Shown here one piece after another: positions 13,327 through 20,008 of a stretch of 33,131 nucleotides of DNA. The notes under the pieces are model-generated. The model was not told where the DNA came from. It worked only from the letters and a program-made list of their open reading frames with translations, and searched no databases. The position numbers and the translations under genes are program-made. The DNA comes from a virus, in IMG/VR virus record IMGVR_UViG_3300033149_001272, positions 1-33,131 of that record. One strand, written 5' to 3'. Each line of letters opens with the position of its first letter. Positions within the stretch are counted from its first letter, which is position 1.

Positions 13327-13617
13327 ATGGCAGATATAACTAGTGAAATTACAATTAAAAGAGTAGGTAATGATGAGGCAACTCAATTAATAATTACTAC
13401 TCTTAATACAGCAGACGATGGCGATACTTTAGATGTGACTTTAGCAGATTACGGTATCGAGACTTTTCAAGCAATCTTAGGACAAACACACTCAACAGAA
13501 GATAGTATTGTTATTACTGAAGCACCTACTACAGCTGTGACTTCCGGAGTATTGACTGTTACTGTTGGTGGTTCTACTGATAATAAGAAAAGAGTATTCA
13601 TTGTGTACGGTGAATAA
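13327..13617 (+). CDS. Small beta-rich head protein, 96 aa
   Basis: Probably all-beta (EITIKRVGNDEATQLIITTL, SGVLTVTVGG, KKRVFIVYGE). It follows the capsid gene, where decoration and head-stabilising proteins often lie. The C-terminal pattern (strand, turn, ..K..VFIVYG) resembles that of the next gene, so the pair may be an old tandem duplication. No TATA box lies at the usual distance upstream; the nearest good one (12674) is on the far side of the HNH cassette. Confidence 0.5.
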   Translation: MADITSEITIKRVGNDEATQLIITTLNTADDGDTLDVTLADYGIETFQAILGQTHSTEDSIVITEAPTTAVTSGVLTVTVGGSTDNKKRVFIVYGE

Positions 13618-13619
13618 AA

Positions 13620-13883
13620 ATGACTAACGTAAATGTAGCTGCTGTGGAAGTAATTCCTCAAGCAGGTTCAAACGCAAGCGGTCAAAAGATAGGATTGGTT
13701 GATTCAGTAGCTAAGGCTGTACAAAATGATACTGTTACTATTACAAACGCTTCCGGTGTTCAAGTATTGTCTATTATTGATGATACTACTGGAGCTTTTG
13801 AAACACACACAGTTTCAGGTAATGTGGTTACTATGACTAGTGCTACTACTGGGGCTAAAACCTTAATGGTTTTATATAGATAA
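13620..13883 (+). CDS. Small beta-rich head protein, 87 aa
   Basis: All-beta by pattern (DTVTITNASGVQVLSIID, SGNVVTMTSATTGAKTLMVL). Possible paralogue of the previous gene, coupled by TAA-AA-ATG. Likely a capsid decoration or stabilising protein by position; family not recognised. Confidence 0.5.
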   Translation: MTNVNVAAVEVIPQAGSNASGQKIGLVDSVAKAVQNDTVTITNASGVQVLSIIDDTTGAFETHTVSGNVVTMTSATTGAKTLMVLYR

Positions 13884-13916
13884 TTAATTTTATCTATTTT
13901 ATTCTAATTAGAAACT

Positions 13917-13924
13917 TTTATAAA
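13917..13924 (+). promoter_or_regulatory. TATA box before gene 13948
   Basis: GAAACT-TTTATAAA, 31 nt from the ATG at 13948. A T-rich stretch (13889-13908) upstream may terminate the preceding transcript. Confidence 0.65.
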
Positions 13925-13947
13925 CAAAAAACATAATATATATACTT

Positions 13948-14214
13948 ATGGCTGATAATTTTAATAAAAATGCTAAGCAAGAAGTAAAGAAAGAACCTAC
14001 TCAAGAGGTTAAAAGAGAAGAACCTGCGAAAAAAGCAACAAAACCAACAACATTTGAAACAAGGGCTAAGATAGAAGCAGAAGTAAAAATGATTAAGATT
14101 GGAAAAGACCCAGCAGGGAGATGGATTTGGAGAAGGTCTGACAGGATTAATTCTGCGGACAAAAAACAAAGAGAATCCATGTTAGAGAAAATCAGAAAAG
14201 GTTTAAAAGTATAA
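13948..14214 (+). CDS. Basic hypothetical protein, 88 aa
   Basis: The first ~45 residues are Lys/Glu/Pro/Thr-rich and probably disordered (VKKEPTQEVKREEPAKKATK). The second half is a basic compact segment with Trp residues (DPAGRWIWRRSDRINSADKK) and a C-terminal helix. It has its own leaderless promoter and a T-run terminator directly after it, so it is a single-gene unit. Function unknown; nucleic acid or head-interior binding is possible from its charge. Confidence 0.5.
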   Translation: MADNFNKNAKQEVKKEPTQEVKREEPAKKATKPTTFETRAKIEAEVKMIKIGKDPAGRWIWRRSDRINSADKKQRESMLEKIRKGLKV

Positions 14215-14225
14215 TTTTTTTTCTT
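14215..14225 (+). terminator. T-run terminator
   Basis: Eight T residues (14215-14222) immediately after the stop of the 88-aa gene and just upstream of the next TATA box, fitting intrinsic archaeal termination at T-tracts. Confidence 0.5.
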
Positions 14226-14232
14226 ACAAACT

Positions 14233-14240
14233 TTTATAAA
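14233..14240 (+). promoter_or_regulatory. TATA box for the neck operon
   Basis: CAAACT-TTTATAAA, 29 nt from the ATG at 14262; leaderless transcript expected. Confidence 0.65.
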
Positions 14241-14261
14241 CAAAGTTTATCATAAATATTT

Positions 14262-15110
14262 ATGACTAATTTAATTTCAATAGACGATATTAGAAATACT
14301 TCTGGAGCTACTACCGAATTAATCGAGGACGCTAAGATAACTGATATTATTACAAAAAGCCAAGCCCAAGCACTTTCTACATGGAAGATATACGTTGAAC
14401 CTACTAAAGTGTTTGAAGTAAGGGACGGACAGAATTCTCAAGACGCAGTAGTAAACTTACCTAATGATGAGACTATTTTAAGGTATCCAATGGTATGGAA
14501 GATGCTACAAGTGAACATTCAAGAGACTGATTTAGATTTAGAGTATATTCAAATCAATCCAGAACGAGGAACTTTCAGAATAGAGAGATATGAAGGTAAT
14601 GCTTATAGGTATGTGTACGGATACAGGACTAGATTGAAGTACTTATCCGCTTTCATGGAAAGAACTACAATAATCACTGAAAGTACTGCAGAAATAAGTG
14701 TAGGGAGTTCCGTTACTATTGCCGTAGATGATGAAAGTTCTTTCGCAGTCGATGATTGGGTAGTAATTGAAGGTGCGGACGGCAATTTGGAAGCTGCTAA
14801 GATAACTGCTACTGCGAGTGATGAGATTACTGTTGATTCTATCGTACAAAGTCACGAATCCAATAGTGTAATAACCAAACTCCAAACTGATGAAGCTTTA
14901 ACACAGTTTATTTTATATGATAGTGCCACCAATGTAGCTAATTATATCGTAGGTAATACTTCTAACTTAGCGACAGGATATACTTATCCCGAATATTCGG
15001 TACAGAAAGGTGTAGCATACACACATTGGCGTGAAGCTGCAGAAAGGTTTGCGCGTAAAAGGGATGAGTTTAAAGCCAAAGTAGAGCTAAAACTAAATGC
15101 AATGAGTTAA
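14262..15110 (+). CDS. Probable head-tail connector (adaptor) protein
   Basis: 282 residues at the head-to-tail boundary. The helical N-terminus (SIDDIRNTSGATTELIEDAK, then DIITKSQAQALSTW) and the helical C-terminus resemble head-tail adaptors of the gp6/gp15 type that bind the portal. Residues about 135-200 form an extra beta segment (AEISVGSSVTIAVDDESSFA, VDDWVVIEGADGNLEAAKI), making the protein longer than typical adaptors. Assignment rests on position plus fold pattern. Confidence 0.5.
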   Translation: MTNLISIDDIRNTSGATTELIEDAKITDIITKSQAQALSTWKIYVEPTKVFEVRDGQNSQDAVVNLPNDETILRYPMVWKMLQVNIQETDLDLEYIQINPERGTFRIERYEGNAYRYVYGYRTRLKYLSAFMERTTIITESTAEISVGSSVTIAVDDESSFAVDDWVVIEGADGNLEAAKITATASDEITVDSIVQSHESNSVITKLQTDEALTQFILYDSATNVANYIVGNTSNLATGYTYPEYSVQKGVAYTHWREAAERFARKRDEFKAKVELKLNAMS

Positions 15111-15111
15111 A

Positions 15112-15477
15112 ATGGCAAGCGTAATACAATCAAACGATTTTACTGATTTTGCTTTAGCGGACAATAGTATAACTGTTAAGCATTATGTGTCAACTAAAAT
15201 CCAATTAAGTAAAGGTAACGAGAAACTATCTTATGATGCGGGCACAGATATAAGTGCTATATTTCATTTAGGTAAAACAGATTATAAGAACGGTAAAGAA
15301 GGAGATGCTGTGACTTCTGATGGTTATATTATGGTTGGTCCTACTTCTACCATAAAGAAGAATGATTTGATAGAATTCGATGGTGTTCAATATATTTTAT
15401 TTAATATTAGAAAAAGAGGTCCAAGTGGTTCAACTGTATTTTATATTTATAGTCAGTTTAATTTATATGAATTATGA
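15112..15477 (+). CDS. Probable head closure (stopper) protein
   Basis: 121 residues, beta-rich (YIMVGPTSTIKKNDLIEF, GVQYILFNIRKRGPSGSTVF). The GPTST..KKND.I...G..Y.I pattern and the place between adaptor and gp10-like genes fit SPP1 gp16-type stoppers, which form a ring below the adaptor and hold DNA in. It overlaps the next gene by 4 nt. Confidence 0.5.
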   Translation: MASVIQSNDFTDFALADNSITVKHYVSTKIQLSKGNEKLSYDAGTDISAIFHLGKTDYKNGKEGDAVTSDGYIMVGPTSTIKKNDLIEFDGVQYILFNIRKRGPSGSTVFYIYSQFNLYEL

Positions 15478-15761
15478 ACGAGAAAGAATTTGAAGAAGCT
15501 TTTATAGAACTGTTTGCATTCGAGATAAGTCAAGAGATAGCTAAGGCATCACCAAAAGATAGTGGAAGGATGGCTAAAACATTCATGCCTACTGCAATGG
15601 TAGTTGATGGAAATAGGATAACTTGGACTCCTCCCTATTACTGGGAGTATGTTGAATATGGAACTATTAAAATGAATCCTAACCCTTTTGTTAGGACTAC
15701 TCTAGAAACTAAGGCAGACAAGGTAGTAGAAAAAGTTTTGAATCGTATGTCTAAGAGATAA
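15474..15761 (+). CDS. HK97 gp10-like neck/tail component
   Basis: 95 residues with the family signature: KASPKDSGRMAKTF near residue 24, then YYWEYVEYGTIKMNPNPFV near 58-76 (the Y..YVE.GT...P.PF motif). Family members connect the neck to the tail tube. Complete length, ATGA-coupled to the stopper. Confidence 0.78.
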   Translation: MNEKEFEEAFIELFAFEISQEIAKASPKDSGRMAKTFMPTAMVVDGNRITWTPPYYWEYVEYGTIKMNPNPFVRTTLETKADKVVEKVLNRMSKR

Positions 15762-15762
15762 A

Positions 15763-15770
15763 TTTATAAA
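15763..15770 (+). promoter_or_regulatory. TATA box for the tail operon
   Basis: AAA-TTTATAAA. The next start codon is 72 nt downstream, so the leader would be about 40 nt (15793-15834); it contains a small GCC-AAGT-GGC hairpin right before the start. Confidence 0.5.
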
Positions 15771-15834
15771 TGTTGATTTTGTGTTATTATTAGTTTAAAG
15801 TCTAAGCGGACAAAAAACTAGCCAAGTGGCAAAA

Positions 15835-16509
15835 ATGGTACAAGCACAATCTATAAGAAAACAGAAACAAGAGTTAAGAAACTTCTTACGTAATAGTGAT
15901 ATAATTTCTACTACGATAAGAGGAGTGACAACAACTACTGATGATTTTAATGGCACAGGAAGTCAAACAGATTTTATTTTAACTGGTACTGGTGTTAAGA
16001 ATATTCGTAGTGTTATTGTTGATTCTGTTACTTTGACTTATGGCAAGGATTATAATATTGAAGAAGACGATGATGCTATTACTACTTTAACATTCACTAT
16101 TGCACCGGATTCTGGGACAGATAATGTAAATATTGAATATGATTACGGATTAACTGATAAAATATTTGATGATTTCCCTCAAGATTTCATTACAATTAAC
16201 GCATTTCCTAGAATAGGGTTTGACATAATTTCTAGCCCTACTAGAGCTATTGCATTTTCAGGTAGTGCATTCCAAAGTAATAAATTAGTTCAAGTGAATG
16301 TATACAGTAAAGATACTGATGAAGTAGAATTGTTTTTAGATAACATTAGACAACTTATACTAAATAATAGTAAGAGTTTTCATTATTGGAATTTTATCAT
16401 GCCAGATAATTTAGGCCCTATGTTGCCTAGTGATGTAAAAGGTGGTAAGATATTCCAACGTAATATAGATTTGAGAGCAGAGTTTGAGTTCGAAGGAACT
16501 GATTGTTAA
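15835..16509 (+). CDS. Probable tail terminator/completion protein with inserted beta module
   Basis: 224 residues. The C-terminal part (KLVQVNVYSKDTDEVELFLD, then FEFEGTDC) resembles tail-completion proteins that cap the tube and join it to the neck. Residues about 38-105 form an extra beta module (FNGTGSQTDFILTGTGVKNI ... PDSGTDNVNIEYDYG) that also occurs in the tail hub at 20009. A GTG at 15826 is an alternative start; ATG 15835 has the usual AAA-ATG-G context. Confidence 0.5.
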   Translation: MVQAQSIRKQKQELRNFLRNSDIISTTIRGVTTTTDDFNGTGSQTDFILTGTGVKNIRSVIVDSVTLTYGKDYNIEEDDDAITTLTFTIAPDSGTDNVNIEYDYGLTDKIFDDFPQDFITINAFPRIGFDIISSPTRAIAFSGSAFQSNKLVQVNVYSKDTDEVELFLDNIRQLILNNSKSFHYWNFIMPDNLGPMLPSDVKGGKIFQRNIDLRAEFEFEGTDC

Positions 16510-16511
16510 GA

Positions 16512-16607
16512 ATGGATAAAATAACTGATAAAAATAAACTAAAATTAATGAAGATATTTACAATATTATTTTTCATTGTTTTATTTTATTGTTGGATGGT
16601 GCCTTAG
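16512..16607 (+). CDS. Single-pass membrane micro-protein, 31 aa
   Basis: A polar Lys-rich start (MDKITDKNKLKLMK) and one hydrophobic helix (IFTILFFIVLFYCWMV). It sits in the tail operon 2 nt after the preceding stop and 1 nt before the next start, so it is likely translated. Unknown role. Confidence 0.45.
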   Translation: MDKITDKNKLKLMKIFTILFFIVLFYCWMVP

Positions 16608-16608
16608 A

Positions 16609-16767
16609 ATGGTAAAATTAAAAGCATTAAAGGATTGTAAGATTGCGTTCAAATATAAAGGTGAAGTGATTAAGTTTGAGTTCAAGCAAGGAGATATAAT
16701 AAATAAGATAGATACTTATATCATAGACAAATTAATTAACACAAAATTAATAATAATAATAGATTAA
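16609..16767 (+). CDS. Small beta-barrel-like protein, 52 aa
   Basis: Pattern of short strands (KLKALKDCKIAFKYKGEVIK, FEFKQGDIIN) seen in small phage SH3-like proteins, then a helix and a hydrophobic end (NTKLIIIID). I chose ATG 16609 (1 nt after the previous stop, followed by GTAAAA) over an upstream ATG at 16576 that would overlap the membrane micro-protein. It precedes the tail tube gene. Confidence 0.5.
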   Translation: MVKLKALKDCKIAFKYKGEVIKFEFKQGDIINKIDTYIIDKLINTKLIIIID

Positions 16768-16768
16768 A

Positions 16769-17755
16769 ATGGCATACACAGGAAGTAATACATTCCTTTT
16801 ATTAGGAGAAGAGACAACTTTTAACACAGAAGCAGGAACAATTACTAAGAACTTAGGTTTCGTAGAAAATTGTAATAGTGCATCAAAGAATAATACTCAA
16901 CAAATTAGGAGTTTGGGTGACAGACAGGTAGAAGAAAACGTACCAGGTAACTTTGATGATACTTTAAGTATTGATGGATATTTAAACTCAGGAGCAATTC
17001 TTGAGATGTTTTTCGGTCAAGTAAATGAAGTTGAGACTACAGGAGATTACACTCATACATTTTTAGATACAGCGGGAACTCCCAGTAGTTTACCTTGTAG
17101 TTTAAAGAGCTATACATTACAAGAGAATATGAGCTGTAATAGTGATATTGTTTTAACTCATACTGGCTGTAAGGCTAACACTTGTGATATTACTCTAGAA
17201 ACAAACAATACTCTTAAATTCAGTAGTGAAGTTCTAGCAACAAGTTTAGATAAAGATACTACTGCGGGGACAAGAACAGTAGAGACTACTAAACCTTTAG
17301 GTGGATTTCAAGGAAATATCTCGATGGCAGATACTGGAAGTTCTTACACTGCCGTAGGATTGCCTAGTAAGTTTGATTTGAAATTGAACAATAATATGAG
17401 TGTTGATGATTTAAAAGCATTAGGTAGTAGGTTTAATCAAGAGTTAATACCTAAGAACTTAGACGCACCGATTAGTTTTACTCAAAAGTTTGCTAATAGT
17501 GTAGAGTTTGAACAGTTTTTAGGAGGTACAAGTCCAGGTGATATTGTAATTAATACTGATTTCAAGATAGAGATAACTAATGATATTACATTAGGTAGTG
17601 GAAGGATAGAGTTTTTTGTAGAACTTGAGAACGGACAATTAGAGACTGCAGAAATAAACAAAGCACATGATGGTATTGTTGAAGCTACTTACAATTACGT
17701 AGGTGGAAGGATTAAGAACATTTACTTTGTTGATGCTGTAGCAAGTTACTTTTAA
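16769..17755 (+). CDS. Major tail tube protein
   Basis: 328 residues, beta-rich, immediately upstream of the chaperone pair and tape measure gene, where the tube gene lies in siphoviruses. Segments such as GYLNSGAILEMFFGQVNEVE and FDLKLNNNMSVDDLKALGSR resemble tail-tube folds with a central helix, and repeated IVLTHTGCKANTCDITLE-like strands suggest extra decoration. There is no sheath gene, so the tail is non-contractile. Confidence 0.7.
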   Translation: MAYTGSNTFLLLGEETTFNTEAGTITKNLGFVENCNSASKNNTQQIRSLGDRQVEENVPGNFDDTLSIDGYLNSGAILEMFFGQVNEVETTGDYTHTFLDTAGTPSSLPCSLKSYTLQENMSCNSDIVLTHTGCKANTCDITLETNNTLKFSSEVLATSLDKDTTAGTRTVETTKPLGGFQGNISMADTGSSYTAVGLPSKFDLKLNNNMSVDDLKALGSRFNQELIPKNLDAPISFTQKFANSVEFEQFLGGTSPGDIVINTDFKIEITNDITLGSGRIEFFVELENGQLETAEINKAHDGIVEATYNYVGGRIKNIYFVDAVASYF

Positions 17756-17757
17756 AA

Positions 17758-18078
17758 ATGGAATTTGAGAAAAAAATGGAGGTCCAGTATTTGGACGGCA
17801 ATAAGGTTATGCACACATTCAAAGTTATGAGTGGAGACCAAAGAAATAATATCTTTGGCGAGTATTTGGATATGAAGAAGTTCGTGGGCTCAAAAGACGC
17901 TAAAGACAAAAACCCTATGGAATTTATCTTAGAAGGTAAAAACATACTAGACTTCACAAAAGCAGTCTTAAAATCGTCATGTGCGACTCTAGAGACTAAT
18001 AATATCCCTAGTTATGTTCAAGATAAGTTATTTGAAGAACTAAACGAGTTTATCTTCACAGGTGGTTTAAAAAATTAG
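17758..18078 (+). CDS. Tail assembly chaperone, short form (gpG-like)
   Basis: 106 residues, acidic/basic mixed, helical (MEFILEGKNILDFTKAVLKS). Position between tube and tape measure, the size and the slippery site at its end identify it as the gpG-type chaperone that coats the tape measure during tail assembly. Most ribosomes would end at TAG 18076-18078; a fraction would slip back one base at 18066-18072 and make the 231-residue G-T fusion. Confidence 0.78.
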   Translation: MEFEKKMEVQYLDGNKVMHTFKVMSGDQRNNIFGEYLDMKKFVGSKDAKDKNPMEFILEGKNILDFTKAVLKSSCATLETNNIPSYVQDKLFEELNEFIFTGGLKN

Positions 18079-18147
18079 GTCCCTACTTCCGTGATTTGAT
18101 TAGATTCAAAAAACCTCCTTCAGTACCTTTCGAGGTAACGGAAGTAG
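18066..18147 (+). other. Programmed -1 frameshift signal
   Basis: Slippery heptamer T TTA AAA at 18066-18072, in frame with the chaperone gene and 3 nt before its stop. After a 10-nt spacer, CTACTTCCGT (18083-18092) pairs perfectly with ACGGAAGTAG (18138-18147). Directly stacked on the 3' strand is a second hairpin, TACCT (18124-18128), loop TTCG, AGGTA (18133-18137). The -1 frame is open from 18072 to 18452. The same kind of frameshift is known in chaperone genes of many tailed phages (the lambda G/GT system). Confidence 0.88.
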
Positions 18148-18452
18148 TAAGAATATATAGTTTAATTCAAATAGGCATAAGTTATGATGATATAATGGAT
18201 ACAACAACATACCTAGAAACTGAAAAAATTGATTTAAATTATTTATTAAATCCTTTTATATGGATTTATAATAAAATTTCAAAAACAAAAAAATCATATT
18301 ATAAACAATATAAAAATAAAATTAAAAAACAATTCAAACAAGGAATGTCGGCAGGAATGGGTGACGCTTTAATTGAATTACATAAAGAGTTAAAGGAATA
18401 TGAGGCAGACGAAATGGAGAAACAATCAAAAATGAATAAAAGAGGTTATTAA
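18072..18452 (+). CDS. Tail assembly chaperone extension (gpT-like, -1 frame)
   Basis: 126 residues read after the -1 slip. There is no ATG near its beginning (only a TTG at 18096; the first ATG is about 40 codons in), which supports synthesis as a fusion to the 17758 product. The region begins KLGPYFRDLIRFKKPPSVPF and ends in charged helices with a Lys-rich middle. The T part is thought to link the chaperone to the tube and recruit tube protein in lambda. Tape measure gene follows after 1 nt. Confidence 0.75.
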   Translation, partial: KLGPYFRDLIRFKKPPSVPFEVTEVVRIYSLIQIGISYDDIMDTTTYLETEKIDLNYLLNPFIWIYNKISKTKKSYYKQYKNKIKKQFKQGMSAGMGDALIELHKELKEYEADEMEKQSKMNKRGY

Positions 18453-18453
18453 A

Positions 18454-19539
18454 GTGGTTACGCTAAATTTAGATATAATAATAAAGAACCTTGACAAGAT
18501 AGGTGACGCTGTACAGAAGTCACTAGAGAACGTTAAATCTAATGGCAAAAGTGGAGGTGGTGCTAGTGCAGTTGGAATAGGTTCAGCAGTTGCTATATTA
18601 ACTAAATTACTTAATAGTACTGACAGTGTGGTGAAATTACTAGAGATAGTAGGCGCGTTGATAAATCAATTAGTTGCTCCTTTCGTTCCAATACTTCTAG
18701 GACTGATTAAACCAGTTTTCGTATTATTACAGAAGTTTCTGTTTGGTGCTTTGGCAGGTTTAGGTGTTGGTGGATTTGGTGGCGAAGAGACAATCGGTAC
18801 TGGTGAAAAAATAATTAAATTAGCTTTAGGAATTATTGCGGGAGCTTTTGCTGGTATTGTTGCAGGATTATTGGGGGCTTCTGTCGGTTGGATTATAGCA
18901 ATAGGTGCTGCATTCTTTTTATTGGTACCGATTTTAGTTGACTTTGGAAAACAATTAGGACAGAGTTTGATTGATGCAGGAAAGAGTATATCGGATTTTT
19001 TCACTAACGGGATAGTTTCAGTCTTACAGTCAATATTTGATATATTTGGTATTGATTTACTTGAACCTTTAAAGACAATCCTTAACGAAGTAATAGATAT
19101 ATTTAGTGGACTTATTGATATAGTTTTAGGAGTGTTTACTTTAGATTGGGAGTTAATTAAATCAGGTTTCATAGAAGTGTTCAGTAGTTTATGGGAGATT
19201 ATGCTAACAGTTTGGAATCTCGCGGGTGAGGTTTTAGGTATGATAATGTCTGGTGCTTGGGAAGGACTTAAAAGTATCTGGGAATGGTTATTGGGTGCAA
19301 TGAAATCAGGAGTTAGTACTTTTGCTAGTTTGTTCATTAAAGGACTTAATGCGTTAATAGGTTTACTTAATAAAATACCTGGCGTTAATATAGGAAAAGT
19401 AAAAAGTAGTAATGCAGTTGGTGATTTGAAGACCACTATCAATGTAACAGTTCAAGGTAATACTAATGATGATACAATATCACAAATGTTGACTGCATTA
19501 AGACGAGAACAAAACAAGAGAGGTACTGGAAGCTTTTAA
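18454..19539 (+). CDS. Tail tape measure protein
   Basis: 361 residues from a GTG start, preceded by GAGG and 1 nt after the chaperone stop. Very hydrophobic middle with several membrane-like helices (about 56-175, for example GIIAGAFAGIVAGLLGASVG), a Trp-containing repeat-like region (LIKSGFIEVFSSLWEIMLTV, GAWEGLKSIWEWLLGAM) and a polar end. Tape measure proteins set tail length at about 0.15 nm per residue, which would give a short tail near 54 nm. The hydrophobic helices may insert in the host membrane during DNA entry. Confidence 0.75.
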   Translation: MVTLNLDIIIKNLDKIGDAVQKSLENVKSNGKSGGGASAVGIGSAVAILTKLLNSTDSVVKLLEIVGALINQLVAPFVPILLGLIKPVFVLLQKFLFGALAGLGVGGFGGEETIGTGEKIIKLALGIIAGAFAGIVAGLLGASVGWIIAIGAAFFLLVPILVDFGKQLGQSLIDAGKSISDFFTNGIVSVLQSIFDIFGIDLLEPLKTILNEVIDIFSGLIDIVLGVFTLDWELIKSGFIEVFSSLWEIMLTVWNLAGEVLGMIMSGAWEGLKSIWEWLLGAMKSGVSTFASLFIKGLNALIGLLNKIPGVNIGKVKSSNAVGDLKTTINVTVQGNTNDDTISQMLTALRREQNKRGTGSF

Positions 19540-19541
19540 AA

Positions 19542-20006
19542 ATGACAAGTATTAATCAATCAAAAATAGAAAACCTATCAAGTAATTTAGGTTTGAAATT
19601 CCATAACGCTTGGATAGTTACTGATAATGTTACAATAAACAATATTTCGATAGCCAATCCTACAGGTAATAGTACTGAAAACTATTCACGTAATTGGGGA
19701 GGTTTTAGGAGATTAATAACAGTTAATTTCTTATTATTCAATGACGGAACTGATAAGAGTATAACTAGTGCTAGTAAAATAACTTTATCGGACCAAAGAA
19801 ATTATTTAAATCAAGGAACTGGTGTGATTCAGAGTAAAGCAATAGCAAGCAATGTGGCTGACGTTGTTTATAGGTTAACTGTTTATGAGGACGGAATCAC
19901 TAACACTTATTCAGGTAGTATAGAAGACATTAATATTGCTAGTACACCAGACGAGAGTAATATGCTTAGAGGTAGTATAAATATGTTTGAAGGTAAGCCT
20001 AACTAA
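19542..20006 (+). CDS. Probable distal tail protein
   Basis: 154 residues, beta-rich (AWIVTDNVTINNISIANPTG, RRLITVNFLLFNDG, YRLTVYEDGITNTYSGSIED). It follows the tape measure gene and precedes the hub, the place of distal tail (Dit-like) proteins, which form the ring joining the tube to the hub. No motif is decisive. Confidence 0.5.
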   Translation: MTSINQSKIENLSSNLGLKFHNAWIVTDNVTINNISIANPTGNSTENYSRNWGGFRRLITVNFLLFNDGTDKSITSASKITLSDQRNYLNQGTGVIQSKAIASNVADVVYRLTVYEDGITNTYSGSIEDINIASTPDESNMLRGSINMFEGKPN

Positions 20007-20008
20007 AA

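Noticed and set aside
16576-16608. Upstream ATG at 16576 for the small beta-barrel-like gene
   Set aside because: It would read through the end of the 31-aa membrane protein gene in another frame; ATG 16609 follows that stop by one base, matching the late-gene junction rule.
18666-19442. Long open frame on the minus strand opposite the tape measure gene
   Set aside because: It lies wholly inside a well-supported plus-strand gene and its Pro/Ser/Ile/Lys-rich composition is what the opposite strand of a hydrophobic, Gly-rich gene gives; no promoter or start context supports it.
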